64,000 bases of DNA from Clostridioides difficile (GTDB lineage: Bacteria; Bacillota; Clostridia; Peptostreptococcales; Peptostreptococcaceae), in NCBI RefSeq assembly GCF_001299635.1, contig NZ_JRHN01000038.1, positions 1 through 64,000 on the forward strand. Reading direction: 5' to 3'. Position numbers and translations under genes: made by a program. Below are positions 54,233 to 62,700 of the stretch, one piece after another. Each line of letters starts with the position of its first letter. Position 1 is the stretch's first letter. Below the pieces are notes generated by a model. It was not told where the DNA came from and ran no database searches. It saw only the letters and a program-made list of their open reading frames with translations.

Positions 54233-55540
54233 ATGAAAGCAATTGATGATGCTATAACATCAGAGTATTTAAGCTATGGTATCAATGAAGATATTAATAT
54301 CTATGAAGGTCGGTTTTGCATATATTTAGATAAAAAATATAGATGTAATGGAAAAATTTATTATAAAATGACACCTCCAATATCTATAAACTTTAAGGCA
54401 GATATAGGTTGTATTGAAGAAATAGATAATGATGATGATAATTTAGCTTTAGATTATGATAATGCTATTCTTGAAGTTCATGGTTATAAAATCATTTCCA
54501 TAACAATAAACACTTTAAGCGATGTTACTATAGAAGGATATATCAATGATGACTGTATAAAATCCAAAAACTCTTATGTTGAACATGTAGATTTTAATAT
54601 AATAAACTTAGATAAAATACCAGGCAAACTCATTAAATATAATGATAAAGTATATGCAGGTAGAATCGAATTTGATATAAATGATTATGTTGTGACTATA
54701 GATAAAAGATATGATTATAGAAAAGAACTTAAGTCAGATTTAAGGTCTAAGTCTGGAGCAATAATAACTCATATAGGTAGAGTTAGAAGAAAAGATGGTA
54801 GAATTTTTAGAACAAATAATACAATAAATCTTTTAGATAGAATATCAACAGCTTTGAGTTTTATGTGTGGAAGGTATGTTGGATTTTGTTTGGCCAAAGG
54901 ATATAGAAGTGGAAATGAAGTCTATAGAATATGGAATGAAAATCAGATATCTCCATTTAGATATGTACCAACATGGTCAGATACACTTTCAAACTATCAT
55001 AATATGGAGAAATATATAAGTCTTATGTGCAAAAAATTAGAAGATTTTTATTATGGTTCTGCAATAAAAAGTGTTACTGACTGGTATATAGAATCTCTTG
55101 GAAGTGTTACTATGGAAAATAACATAATATCTGTACAAATTGCACTTGAAACTCTATCATATGTAATTTTAGTAGAGCAAAATAAAATACTTACAGATGA
55201 AGCTTTTGATTGTAACTTAGCATCTAAAAATATAAGACTATTACTTGATACATGCAAAATACCATATGGAAAACATGAATTAAATATATTTGACAATACA
55301 ATAAAAAACAAGTTTGATGATGGGGTAGATTTAGTGATTTATTTAAGGAATAGTATAGTTCATCCAAGCAGGAGAACTCATAGAGCTGTGTTAGAAGTTG
55401 AAGATATTTGGAATATAATCTCAATAGGAACAAGATATATTGAGCTTGTTTTACTCTTTATTTTGGGGTATAGAGGTGAGTATTCCAATAGATTAGTAGA
55501 ACGATGTTATGGTGAAGTAGAAGTTGTTCCTTGGAATTAA
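54233..55540 (+). CDS. ApeA-like HEPN-motif protein
   Basis: 435 residues from the ATG at 54233 (AGGTGGG seven bases upstream). The N-terminal half (~1-190) is beta-rich and the C-terminal half helical. R372-N-S-I-V-H377 fits the HEPN ribonuclease motif R-x4-6-H, with N next to the arginine as is typical. The two-part layout and the TALSFMCGRYVGF segment resemble ApeA-type proteins, some of which act in phage defence. No partner gene is adjacent. RNase activity is inferred from the motif, not shown. Confidence 0.6.
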   Translation: MKAIDDAITSEYLSYGINEDINIYEGRFCIYLDKKYRCNGKIYYKMTPPISINFKADIGCIEEIDNDDDNLALDYDNAILEVHGYKIISITINTLSDVTIEGYINDDCIKSKNSYVEHVDFNIINLDKIPGKLIKYNDKVYAGRIEFDINDYVVTIDKRYDYRKELKSDLRSKSGAIITHIGRVRRKDGRIFRTNNTINLLDRISTALSFMCGRYVGFCLAKGYRSGNEVYRIWNENQISPFRYVPTWSDTLSNYHNMEKYISLMCKKLEDFYYGSAIKSVTDWYIESLGSVTMENNIISVQIALETLSYVILVEQNKILTDEAFDCNLASKNIRLLLDTCKIPYGKHELNIFDNTIKNKFDDGVDLVIYLRNSIVHPSRRTHRAVLEVEDIWNIISIGTRYIELVLLFILGYRGEYSNRLVERCYGEVEVVPWN

Positions 55541-55567
55541 ATTTTTATATTTATTTTAAAATATATA

Positions 55568-55596
55568 TTGACAGATATTGCCTTATGCTATAAAAT
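55568..55596 (+). promoter_or_regulatory. Sigma-A promoter of the T-box leader
   Basis: TTGACA (55568-55573), 17-base spacer, TAAAAT (55591-55596). Confidence 0.75.
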
Positions 55597-55629
55597 CAAT
55601 ATCATAATAACAATTCAAAACAACATTAA

Positions 55630-55914
55630 ATGCTAAGAAAAGAAATAGTAGAAGTAGTTAATCTTAAACAGAGAGTTTCCGATTGGTGAGAGGAGCAATA
55701 GATTTTACTTTGAACACATCTTTGAGCAGAACTCTGAAAGAGTAAAGATACTTCATTAGGAGCTTTCCGGAATCCTTGCACCCGTTATAGTGCTAGAGTA
55801 TAATTATTTTATTGTACTTAAAGAGGTTAGTGTCGTGAGGCATTAATGAACAGAGGTGGAACCACGAGAGTCAACTCCCGTCCTCTAGCAGAAGCTAGAG
55901 ACGGGAGTTTTTTT
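55630..55914 (+). promoter_or_regulatory. T-box riboswitch (specifier CAC, histidine)
   Basis: Stem I contains AGAGAG, GATTGGTGAGA and the specifier region GAA-CAC-ATCTTTGAGC, putting codon CAC at 55715-55717. The conserved T-box AGAGGTGGAACCACG lies at 55852-55866. The terminator pairs AACTCCCGTC with GACGGGAGTT and ends in seven T. Uncharged tRNA should stabilise the antiterminator and turn on the downstream transporter. The tRNA-facing bulge reads TGGA, so its last base would pair with a U discriminator. Confidence 0.9.
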
Positions 55915-56014
55915 AATATAATTTTTTAAGCGCGCAGAGAATTATATTGCAACAGATATACTTTTTAAAAAATAATCAAAATATTTAAAAATTTAAAAGA
56001 CGAGGGAGAATATT

Positions 56015-56818
56015 ATGAAAAATATATTAAAAAAATTAGGAATATTTACAATTATGTTAGGCTTAGTAAGTGGAATGGCAGGTTGTTCAAAATCAAATGA
56101 TGAAAAGGGAAAAGATGCTTCAAAAGAAGCAAAAAAAGAAGTAATTGTAGGGTTTGATAATACATTTGTTCCAATGGGATTTTTAGATGAAAAAGGAGAT
56201 ACTGTAGGATTTGATGTAGAGTTAGCTAAAGAGACATTTAAGAGACTTGGAATGGAAGTTAAGTTCCAACCAATAGATTGGTCAATGAAAGAAACTGAGT
56301 TAAATGACTCAAAGACTGTAGATGTATTATGGAATGGGTACTCTATAACAGATGAAAGAAAGAAAATAGTATCATATACAGAACCATATTTACAAAATAA
56401 ACAGATAATAGTTACTTTAAGTGATTCAAAAGTAAATTCAAAAGCAGATTTAAAAGATAAAGAAGTTGGAACACAACAAGGTTCAACAGCACTTGATGCA
56501 GTGGAAAAGGATAAAGATTTCATGAATAGCTTAAAAGGTGGAGCACCAGTTCTTTATGATACTTATGATAAAGCACTTAGAGATTTAGAAATAGGTAGAA
56601 CTAGTGCAGTTGTTGGTGATGAAGTTTTAATTAGATACTATATGGGTCAAAAAGGTGAAGATAAATACAAAGTGTTAAAAGAAGATTTTGGATTAGAAGA
56701 TTATGTTGTAGCAACTTCTAAAGAAAATCCAGAACTTTGTAAGAAAATAAATGAAACATTAAAAGAAATGAAAAAAGATGGAGCTTTTGACAAAATTTAT
56801 GATAAGTGGTTTAAGTAA
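56015..56818 (+). CDS. Amino-acid ABC transporter substrate-binding lipoprotein
   Basis: 267 residues with a lipoprotein signal peptide (~1-23) and lipobox SGMAGC, so Cys24 is lipidated. The mature part is a family 3 solute-binding domain with GFDVELAKE and VDVLWNGYSITDERKK. It captures a polar amino acid outside the cell. The T-box specifier suggests histidine, but binding residues alone do not prove this. It is the first gene of a SBP-permease-ATPase operon. Confidence 0.92.
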   Translation: MKNILKKLGIFTIMLGLVSGMAGCSKSNDEKGKDASKEAKKEVIVGFDNTFVPMGFLDEKGDTVGFDVELAKETFKRLGMEVKFQPIDWSMKETELNDSKTVDVLWNGYSITDERKKIVSYTEPYLQNKQIIVTLSDSKVNSKADLKDKEVGTQQGSTALDAVEKDKDFMNSLKGGAPVLYDTYDKALRDLEIGRTSAVVGDEVLIRYYMGQKGEDKYKVLKEDFGLEDYVVATSKENPELCKKINETLKEMKKDGAFDKIYDKWFK

Positions 56819-56855
56819 AAGATAGATTAGCTGTTAAGAAGGGGGCACTATAGGC

Positions 56856-57467
56856 ATGTTACAAGGTTTAGAGATAGTTATAGCAATGTTTTGTATAACA
56901 TTGATAGTATCAATTCCATTGGGGATTGCAGTTGCATTTTTAAGATTATCAAAAAATAAATTAATAAGTGGTATTACACAATGTTATATATTAATAATGA
57001 GAGGGACGCCTTTACTTTTACAGATGATAGTCATATTTTATGGCTTACCTCTTTTAGGAATTGTATTTGACAGATTTACAGCTGGAATAGTAGCTTTCTT
57101 CTTAAATTATGCAGCATATTTTGCAGAAATATTTAGAGGTGGAATACAGTCAATCGATAGAGGACAATATGAAGCTTCAAAAGTACTAGGATTTGATAAA
57201 TTTACAATGTATAAGAGAATAATCTTTCCACAGGTTTTTAAAAGAATACTAGCACCTATTTCAAATGAAGTAATCACATTAGTAAAAGATACATCTTTAG
57301 TATATATATTAGGATTAAATGATATTTTAAGAATATCTCAAATAGCAATGAACAGAGAAGCGAGCTTATTACCACTATTTGAGGCAGGGGCAATATATCT
57401 TATATTTGTAGCTATACTTACTAAGGGATTTGAATTACTTGAAAAAAAATATTCTTATTATAGATAA
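56856..57467 (+). CDS. Amino-acid ABC transporter permease
   Basis: 203 residues, five membrane helices, HisM/GlnP type, with the cytoplasmic coupling loop EASKVLGFDKFTMYKRIIFPQVFKRILAP (EAA motif). It is slightly short and begins inside the first helix, which is common in this family. A GAAGGGGG site precedes the ATG. A single permease implies a homodimer. Confidence 0.92.
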   Translation: MLQGLEIVIAMFCITLIVSIPLGIAVAFLRLSKNKLISGITQCYILIMRGTPLLLQMIVIFYGLPLLGIVFDRFTAGIVAFFLNYAAYFAEIFRGGIQSIDRGQYEASKVLGFDKFTMYKRIIFPQVFKRILAPISNEVITLVKDTSLVYILGLNDILRISQIAMNREASLLPLFEAGAIYLIFVAILTKGFELLEKKYSYYR

Positions 57468-57498
57468 AGTTACAATATTATAGGAGGAGGTTTTTTAC

Positions 57499-58170
57499 AT
57501 GCTGAAAATTAAAAACTTAAATAAATCATTTAAAAAAAATAAGGTACTTAAAGATATTTCTTTTGAGTTAGAAGAAGGTCAAATTGGAGTTTTACTTGGA
57601 AAATCTGGTGCAGGAAAGACTACAATATTGAGATGTATAAATGGTCTTGAAGAATTTGATAGTGGAGAGATTATAATAGATAATGAGATAATAAAAAATA
57701 AGAAAGATATGACAAAGATACGAGGAAAAATAGGTATGGTTTTCCAAAATTTTAACTTATTTCCTCATATGACAGTTCTTGAAAACATAATTGAGTCTCC
57801 AGTTAATGTATTTAAAGTTCCTAGAAAAGAAGCTGAAGAGAGAGCTAGAGAACTTTTAAGATTAGTTGATTTAGAGGATAAATTAAATTCATATCCATTT
57901 GAATTATCAGGAGGACAGCAACAGAGAGTTGCAATAGCTAGGTCATGTGCACTAATGCCAAAGGTTCTTTGTTTTGATGAACCTACTTCTGCACTTGATA
58001 TTGATACTATTCAAAGAGTAGTCAATATAATGAACAGACTTAAAGATAAAGGGATGACTATACTAATAATTACGCATGATGTTGTTTTCTCAAATAATGT
58101 TGCAGATAAGATTATAAGTATAAAAGACGGTATAGTAGAGAATGTTCAAATCAAAGAAAAAATTGTTTAA
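57499..58170 (+). CDS. Amino-acid ABC transporter ATP-binding protein
   Basis: 223 residues: Walker A GKSGAGKTT, Q-loop in VFQNFNLFPHMTV, signature LSGGQQQRVAIAR, Walker B VLCFDEPTSALD and switch His in ITHD. It is a GlnQ/HisP-type ATPase for polar amino-acid uptake. GGAGGAGG lies upstream. It is the last gene of the T-box operon. Confidence 0.94.
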   Translation: MLKIKNLNKSFKKNKVLKDISFELEEGQIGVLLGKSGAGKTTILRCINGLEEFDSGEIIIDNEIIKNKKDMTKIRGKIGMVFQNFNLFPHMTVLENIIESPVNVFKVPRKEAEERARELLRLVDLEDKLNSYPFELSGGQQQRVAIARSCALMPKVLCFDEPTSALDIDTIQRVVNIMNRLKDKGMTILIITHDVVFSNNVADKIISIKDGIVENVQIKEKIV

Positions 58171-58211
58171 TATTTTATAAATGGAAGTTATAGGAACATT
58201 TATAATATAAA

Positions 58212-58250
58212 TAGGGGCTAAGTAAAACAAATACACTATGCCCTTTTTTT
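58212..58250 (+). terminator. Weak intrinsic terminator
   Basis: GGGGC pairs with GCCCT across a ~20-base loop, followed by seven T. It probably ends the transporter transcript. Confidence 0.5.
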
Positions 58251-58451
58251 ATTTAAAAATTTAATCTAATATTGAGTGATTAATTAGGTTTAATATATTA
58301 TAAAAGAATAATTTAAATATTTAATATAAATTAATGATTGTTTTAAAATAGAATAATTTTTTATATTGAAAGCTTAGGATGATTGTGATATAAATTGGTT
58401 ATAATATGCAAATTATGGGTATAAAAATAAAAAATTAGAAAGGATTTTAAT

Positions 58452-58817
58452 ATGATGATTAAATTATATGGATATACAAAGTGTTCTACTGTTAGAAAAG
58501 CAAAAAATTGGCTTAAAGAAAATGATTTAGAATTTGAAGATATAGACATGGTTCAGAATCCTCCAAGTAAAGATGAATTAGAAGCAATCTACAAGACTAG
58601 TGGATATGATATAAAGAAATTTTTTAATACAAGTGGTATGAAATATAGGGAATTGGGTCTTAAAGATATTGTAAAGAGTGAATCTGATGATAAACTTTTA
58701 GAAATATTAGTAAGTGATGGAATGCTTATTAAAAGACCGTTGCTTTTTGATGGTGAAAATGTACTGTTGGGTTTCAAAGAAGATGTTTGGAAAAGTACTT
58801 TATTAAAAGAAGATTAG
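58452..58817 (+). CDS. ArsC/Spx-family protein
   Basis: 121 residues with thioredoxin-like fold features of the ArsC/YffB/Spx family: KLYGYTKCSTVRKAKNWL (single Cys, no CxxC) near the N-terminus, then MLIKRPLLFDGENVLLGF with the conserved KRPL. It may be a reductase-like protein or an Spx-type regulator. The lone cysteine and lack of arsenical genes argue against a classical arsenate reductase. Confidence 0.85.
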   Translation: MMIKLYGYTKCSTVRKAKNWLKENDLEFEDIDMVQNPPSKDELEAIYKTSGYDIKKFFNTSGMKYRELGLKDIVKSESDDKLLEILVSDGMLIKRPLLFDGENVLLGFKEDVWKSTLLKED

Positions 58818-59449
58818 AAGTATGTAGGTGTATTGATTAAAATAATTGATACACCTATAAATTTATACATCAACTCTGATTTTTATATATAAATTAGCAA
58901 ATATATCTATCTAATTATTAGATTCTATAGAATAGAAGAACTATATGAGATTATATATAAATATATTATCAATCTAAGTTCTGATTTTAATTTATTGATT
59001 CCTGCAATTTTATATGGGATTTTAAAAGACTACATTTAGAATCTAAGTATTACAACAAGATTTATTCTTTTAAGTATATCTACTAATATTAAAATATTAT
59101 TCTTAACAGATTTAAACCCCAAAAACTTCATATCAATAAACATATTATTTCTTATACAAAGAATATCATTTATTTTACTTAAAATAGTATAATATACAAC
59201 GAATTATTACAAAATCACTTATTATTAACCATGAACATGTGTTTTGTGCTATTATATTTATATAAGGGAATTGTCATAAAAAATATCTTATTTATGCAAA
59301 AAATAAAATTAACTTTTGTCTTATGTAAGTATATTTTATAAACTGCATCTATACTTATAGTTTTACAAATAATAATAGTATTTAAAAACTTGACAACAAA
59401 AAAAGAAAACTTTCAAAAGAATTAAATCTAAAAAGAATAGGAGATAAGT
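58818..59449. other. Long intergenic region
   Basis: About 630 bases. A hairpin TAGGTGTAT...ATACACCTA (58825-58857) near the left end probably terminates the ArsC-like gene. The remaining ~590 bases are AT-rich and contain no gene, repeat or RNA I can support. Confidence 0.5.
58825..58857 (+). terminator. Putative terminator hairpin
   Basis: TAGGTGTAT and ATACACCTA arms with an inner ATT/AAT; the following T content is weak. Confidence 0.55.
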
Positions 59450-60151
59450 ATGAGTATTGAAGATTTATATGGTTTTGAATGTGTTCCTGTGAACAATGAT
59501 ATTGATATTGATGATTTATTTGAAAAAATGAGAGAAGATGGAAAAGAAAATGGATATACACCGATTATAATTATTGATGAAAAAGTAGGGTTATTAAGAG
59601 AAAATATAGATATGATTAATAAAGAGTATGGTTCTCTTGAAAACTATGGAAAATATTGTTTAGAGAAATGTAATGAGATTGATGTAAATGAATTCTTCAA
59701 TTCTAGAAAGTGTGAGATTCCAGAATTGCTAACAGAGTTAACGGGTTCTGAGGACACTTTTTATGATTATAAAAATTTTAGTCCAATTACAAACATAGAT
59801 ATATTTCAAGAAAATAACAAAGTTTACATAGCCAAAGTTCCAACAATTAAACCATATGAAGTATTTGCATATATACCAATTGGTGGATTTAATGATTGTC
59901 CTAGTGATGAAGAACATATAGCTGTTGCAAAATATTGGTACGAAAAATATGGAGCATTCCCAATTGCAATTGGAAGTGATACAGTTCAATATTCTGCAAA
60001 AAATCCAATTGAAGATAATAAAAAATTTGATGACTTGTGTATTGAATTAGTCCTCTACTGTGAAGACATTATTGTACAAGGATATGAAACATTAAAAGTT
60101 CTTAAAGAAGTACTACAGCGTTCTACAATATGGCTTTTTTGGTGGGATTAA
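59450..60151 (+). CDS. DUF4253 domain protein
   Basis: 233 residues. The C-terminal 110 residues match DUF4253, with VPTIKPYEVFAYIPIGGFNDCPSDEEHIAVAKYWYEKYGAFPIAI as the core (given here in part: GGFNDCPS, WYEKYGA) and a terminal LFWWD. The family is common near toxin-immunity genes, but the function is unknown. No toxin gene is adjacent. A GGAG site precedes the ATG. It stands alone between long spacers. Confidence 0.82.
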   Translation: MSIEDLYGFECVPVNNDIDIDDLFEKMREDGKENGYTPIIIIDEKVGLLRENIDMINKEYGSLENYGKYCLEKCNEIDVNEFFNSRKCEIPELLTELTGSEDTFYDYKNFSPITNIDIFQENNKVYIAKVPTIKPYEVFAYIPIGGFNDCPSDEEHIAVAKYWYEKYGAFPIAIGSDTVQYSAKNPIEDNKKFDDLCIELVLYCEDIIVQGYETLKVLKEVLQRSTIWLFWWD

Positions 60152-60278
60152 GACAAATATATGTAAGCTATAAGTATTAAATTAAAAGTTTTAGAAAATT
60201 CATATGATAGTATCTTTTTTGTGATTTACAATTATAACTGATGGAAAAATAATTATCTTAAAACAAATTTGTGCATTC

Positions 60279-60314
60279 AGCCATGAGGATAGCTATTTCC
60301 ACTTCATGGCTTTT
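60279..60314 (+). terminator. Intrinsic terminator
   Basis: AGCCATGA (60279-60286) pairs with TCATGGCT (60304-60311), then T run. It lies 130 bases after the DUF4253 gene. Confidence 0.65.
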
Positions 60315-60378
60315 AAACATATTACTATATTACACTATTTCATTTTTAGTATACAGTGTATTACAGTAATATGTTTAA
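60313..60378. repeat. 66-bp inverted repeat
   Basis: TTAAACATATTACT (60313-60326) is perfectly inverted at 60365-60378, with a further TACACT/AGTGTA stem inside. It has no T tract and sits just after a complete terminator, so it is not a simple terminator. Confidence 0.75.
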
Positions 60379-60535
60379 ATTATACAGATTTAAAAATTCT
60401 TTGATATTGTAATTAACGTGTTTAAATATAATTCTATTTTATAAAATAAATACTTTATATGTTATAATCATTAAGAATGTAAAAAATAATATAATATTTT
60501 ATTGTTCATGTTTTTCTAGATATGGAGGTTGTTTT

Positions 60536-61339
60536 ATGAATGAAGAAGAAAAATTAGAAAAATTAAAGGAAATACTACTTGAATTAGGAAGTGTTGTAGT
60601 TGCTTATTCTGGTGGAGTAGATAGTAACTTTTTACTTAAGGTAGCAAAAGATACATTAGGGGAAAATGTTATAGCTGTAACTATACATTCAATGATGCAT
60701 TCAAGTAGAGAGATTGAAGAAGCTAAACAATATACTAAAAATTTTGGTGTTAAACATATCATCTTAAATATAGAAAACTTTGATTTAAAGGAGTTTAAAG
60801 AAAATGGTGCTGATAGATGTTACCATTGCAAAAAATATATATTTTCTAAAATAAAAGAGGTAGCAAAAGAACATAATATAAAGTACATAGTAGATGGAAC
60901 AAATATAGATGATTTAGGAGATTATAGACCTGGGCTTAAAGCATTGAGTGAGTTAGAAGTAATTAGTCCACTAAAAGAAAGTAGTTTGAAAAAAGCTGAA
61001 ATTAGATTACTTTCAAAAAAATTAGGATTAAATACTTTTAATAAACCATCATTTGCATGTCTTGCAAGTAGAATTCCTTATGGAGTTCAAATAACAGATG
61101 AAAAACTAAGAATAATAGAAAAGAGTGAAGACTATTTATCTGATTTAGGTTTTTCTCAATTTAGAGTGAGAATGCATGGAGATATAGCTAGAATAGAGGT
61201 TGGCCAGGAAGAATTAGGTAAATTTTTTGAAAATAACAATTTTAATAAAGTTGATACTAAATTAAAAATATTTGGCTTTAAATATGTTACACTAGATATG
61301 TCAGGGTATAAAATGGGAAGTATGAATTTAAATATGTAG
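60536..61339 (+). CDS. larE: LarE-type ATP-dependent sacrificial sulfur transferase
   Basis: 267 residues with the PP-loop AYSGGVDSNFLLK and the LarE motif FACLASRIPYG. LarE supplies sulfur for the nickel-pincer nucleotide cofactor of lactate racemase. Cysteines C95, C98 (RCYHC) and C175 (ACLASR) are present; this three-cysteine set is the kind reported for LarE proteins that hold an Fe-S cluster instead of giving up their own sulfur. LarA, LarB and LarC are not in the window. Confidence 0.9.
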   Translation: MNEEEKLEKLKEILLELGSVVVAYSGGVDSNFLLKVAKDTLGENVIAVTIHSMMHSSREIEEAKQYTKNFGVKHIILNIENFDLKEFKENGADRCYHCKKYIFSKIKEVAKEHNIKYIVDGTNIDDLGDYRPGLKALSELEVISPLKESSLKKAEIRLLSKKLGLNTFNKPSFACLASRIPYGVQITDEKLRIIEKSEDYLSDLGFSQFRVRMHGDIARIEVGQEELGKFFENNNFNKVDTKLKIFGFKYVTLDMSGYKMGSMNLNM

Positions 61340-61392
61340 ATTGTTTAAAAAATAAATAAGTTTTGTAATTAACATAGGAAACAGGAGGTTTT

Positions 61393-62541
61393 ATGAAAAA
61401 TTATACATTAATATCGCCATGTTTTTTTGGGATGGAAAAAATGCTGGCTAGAGAAATTACTAATTTAGGATATGAAATAATAAAAACAGAAGATGGAAGA
61501 ATAACATATAAAACTGATGAGTTTGGAATAGCAAAATCAAATATGTGGCTAAGATGTGCTGAAAGAGTACATCTTAAAATTGCTGAATTTGAGGCAAAAA
61601 GTTTTGATGAATTATTTGAAAATACAAAAAGAATAAATTGGTCTCGATATATACCTTATGGAGCTCAATTTCCTATATCAAAGGCTTCTTCCATAAAATC
61701 AAAATTATACAGTACACCAGATGTACAAGCTATAGTAAAAAAAGCTATCGTAGAAAGCTTAAAGAAAAGTTACTTGGAAGAAGGTTTGCTTAAAGAAGAT
61801 AAAGAGAAATATCCTATCTTTGTATTTATACATAAAGATAAGGTAACTATTTCTATAGATACAACTGGAGATGCTTTGCATAAGAGAGGATATAGAGAAA
61901 AAGCAAATAAAGCACCAATAAGAGAGACTTTAGCTTCTGGGCTTATTTATTTAACACCATGGAAAGCAGGTAGAATTCTAGTGGACCCTATGTGTGGTTC
62001 TGGTACTATATTGATTGAAGCCGCTATGATAGGTATAAATATGGCACCTGGTTTAAATAGAGAATTTATATCAGAAAAATGGAGAACTCTTGATAAAAAA
62101 ATATGGTGGGATATAAGAAAAGATGCTTTTAATAAGATAGATAATGAAACTAAATTTAAGATTTATGGATATGATATAGATGCAGAATGTATAGATATAG
62201 CTAGAGAAAATGCTGAAATAGCAGGTGTAGATGAATATATAGAATTTAATATAGGAGATGCAACTCAATTTAAAAGTGAAGATGAGTTTGGATTTATAAT
62301 TACTAATCCTCCTTATGGAGAAAGATTAGAAGATAAAGATAGTGTTAAACAATTGTATAAAGAGCTTGGTTATGCATTCAGAAGATTAAAAAATTGGTCG
62401 TATTATTTAATAACATCTTATGAAGATTTTGAATATGAATTTGGACAAAAGGCAGATAAAAAAAGAAAATTGTATAATGGTATGTTAAAAACTAACTTTT
62501 TCCAATATCCAGGTCCTAAGCCTCCTAGAAACAATAAATAG
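61393..62541 (+). CDS. THUMP-domain class I SAM-dependent RNA methyltransferase (RlmL N-terminal/YpsC type)
   Basis: 382 residues. The N-terminal THUMP domain covers ~45-155. The UPF0020 methyltransferase domain has PIRETLASGL, DPMCGSGTILIEAAMI (motif I) and ITNPPYGERL (the catalytic NPPY). The family methylates N2 of guanine in 23S rRNA. It starts 53 bases after larE behind CAGGAGG and may be co-transcribed with it. Confidence 0.92.
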   Translation: MKNYTLISPCFFGMEKMLAREITNLGYEIIKTEDGRITYKTDEFGIAKSNMWLRCAERVHLKIAEFEAKSFDELFENTKRINWSRYIPYGAQFPISKASSIKSKLYSTPDVQAIVKKAIVESLKKSYLEEGLLKEDKEKYPIFVFIHKDKVTISIDTTGDALHKRGYREKANKAPIRETLASGLIYLTPWKAGRILVDPMCGSGTILIEAAMIGINMAPGLNREFISEKWRTLDKKIWWDIRKDAFNKIDNETKFKIYGYDIDAECIDIARENAEIAGVDEYIEFNIGDATQFKSEDEFGFIITNPPYGERLEDKDSVKQLYKELGYAFRRLKNWSYYLITSYEDFEYEFGQKADKKRKLYNGMLKTNFFQYPGPKPPRNNK

Positions 62542-62567
62542 CTTTCATATTATTTATGGATAAAAAG

Positions 62568-62607
62568 TATAAAGTTTTATTAAAAAAAATATAAAGTTTT
62601 ATTAAAA
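62568..62607. repeat. Two direct copies of an 18-bp AT-rich unit
   Basis: TATAAAGTTTTATTAAAA occurs at 62568-62585 and 62590-62607, 22 bp apart, in the spacer after the methyltransferase gene. Confidence 0.7.
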
Positions 62608-62700
62608 TAAGTAAAACATTATAACGACTTGAAACGTCTAATTATTGTGAGGAGATTTTTGTGAGCAAAATTCAAGATTGATAGGATTAGGAGGAGTTAA

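Larger units (their letters stand above)
55541..56014. other. Leader region of the amino-acid ABC transporter
   Basis: Almost entirely occupied by a promoter, a T-box leader and its terminator. The remaining ~100 bases before the transporter start contain a GCGCGC patch (55931-55936) of no obvious meaning. Confidence 0.7.
60152..60535. other. Intergenic region with two inverted repeats
   Basis: It holds a terminator-like hairpin (60279-60314) and, directly after, a long inverted repeat (60313-60378), described separately. The rest is AT-rich spacer before larE. Confidence 0.6.

Noticed and set aside
58452-58817. Classical arsenate reductase
   Set aside because: Only one cysteine of the ArsC type is present, KRPL and layout fit the Spx/YffB branch equally, and there are no arsenic-resistance neighbours.
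59450-60151. Immunity gene of a toxin system
   Set aside because: DUF4253 often occurs near toxins, but no toxin or secretion gene is adjacent here, so the link is unsupported.
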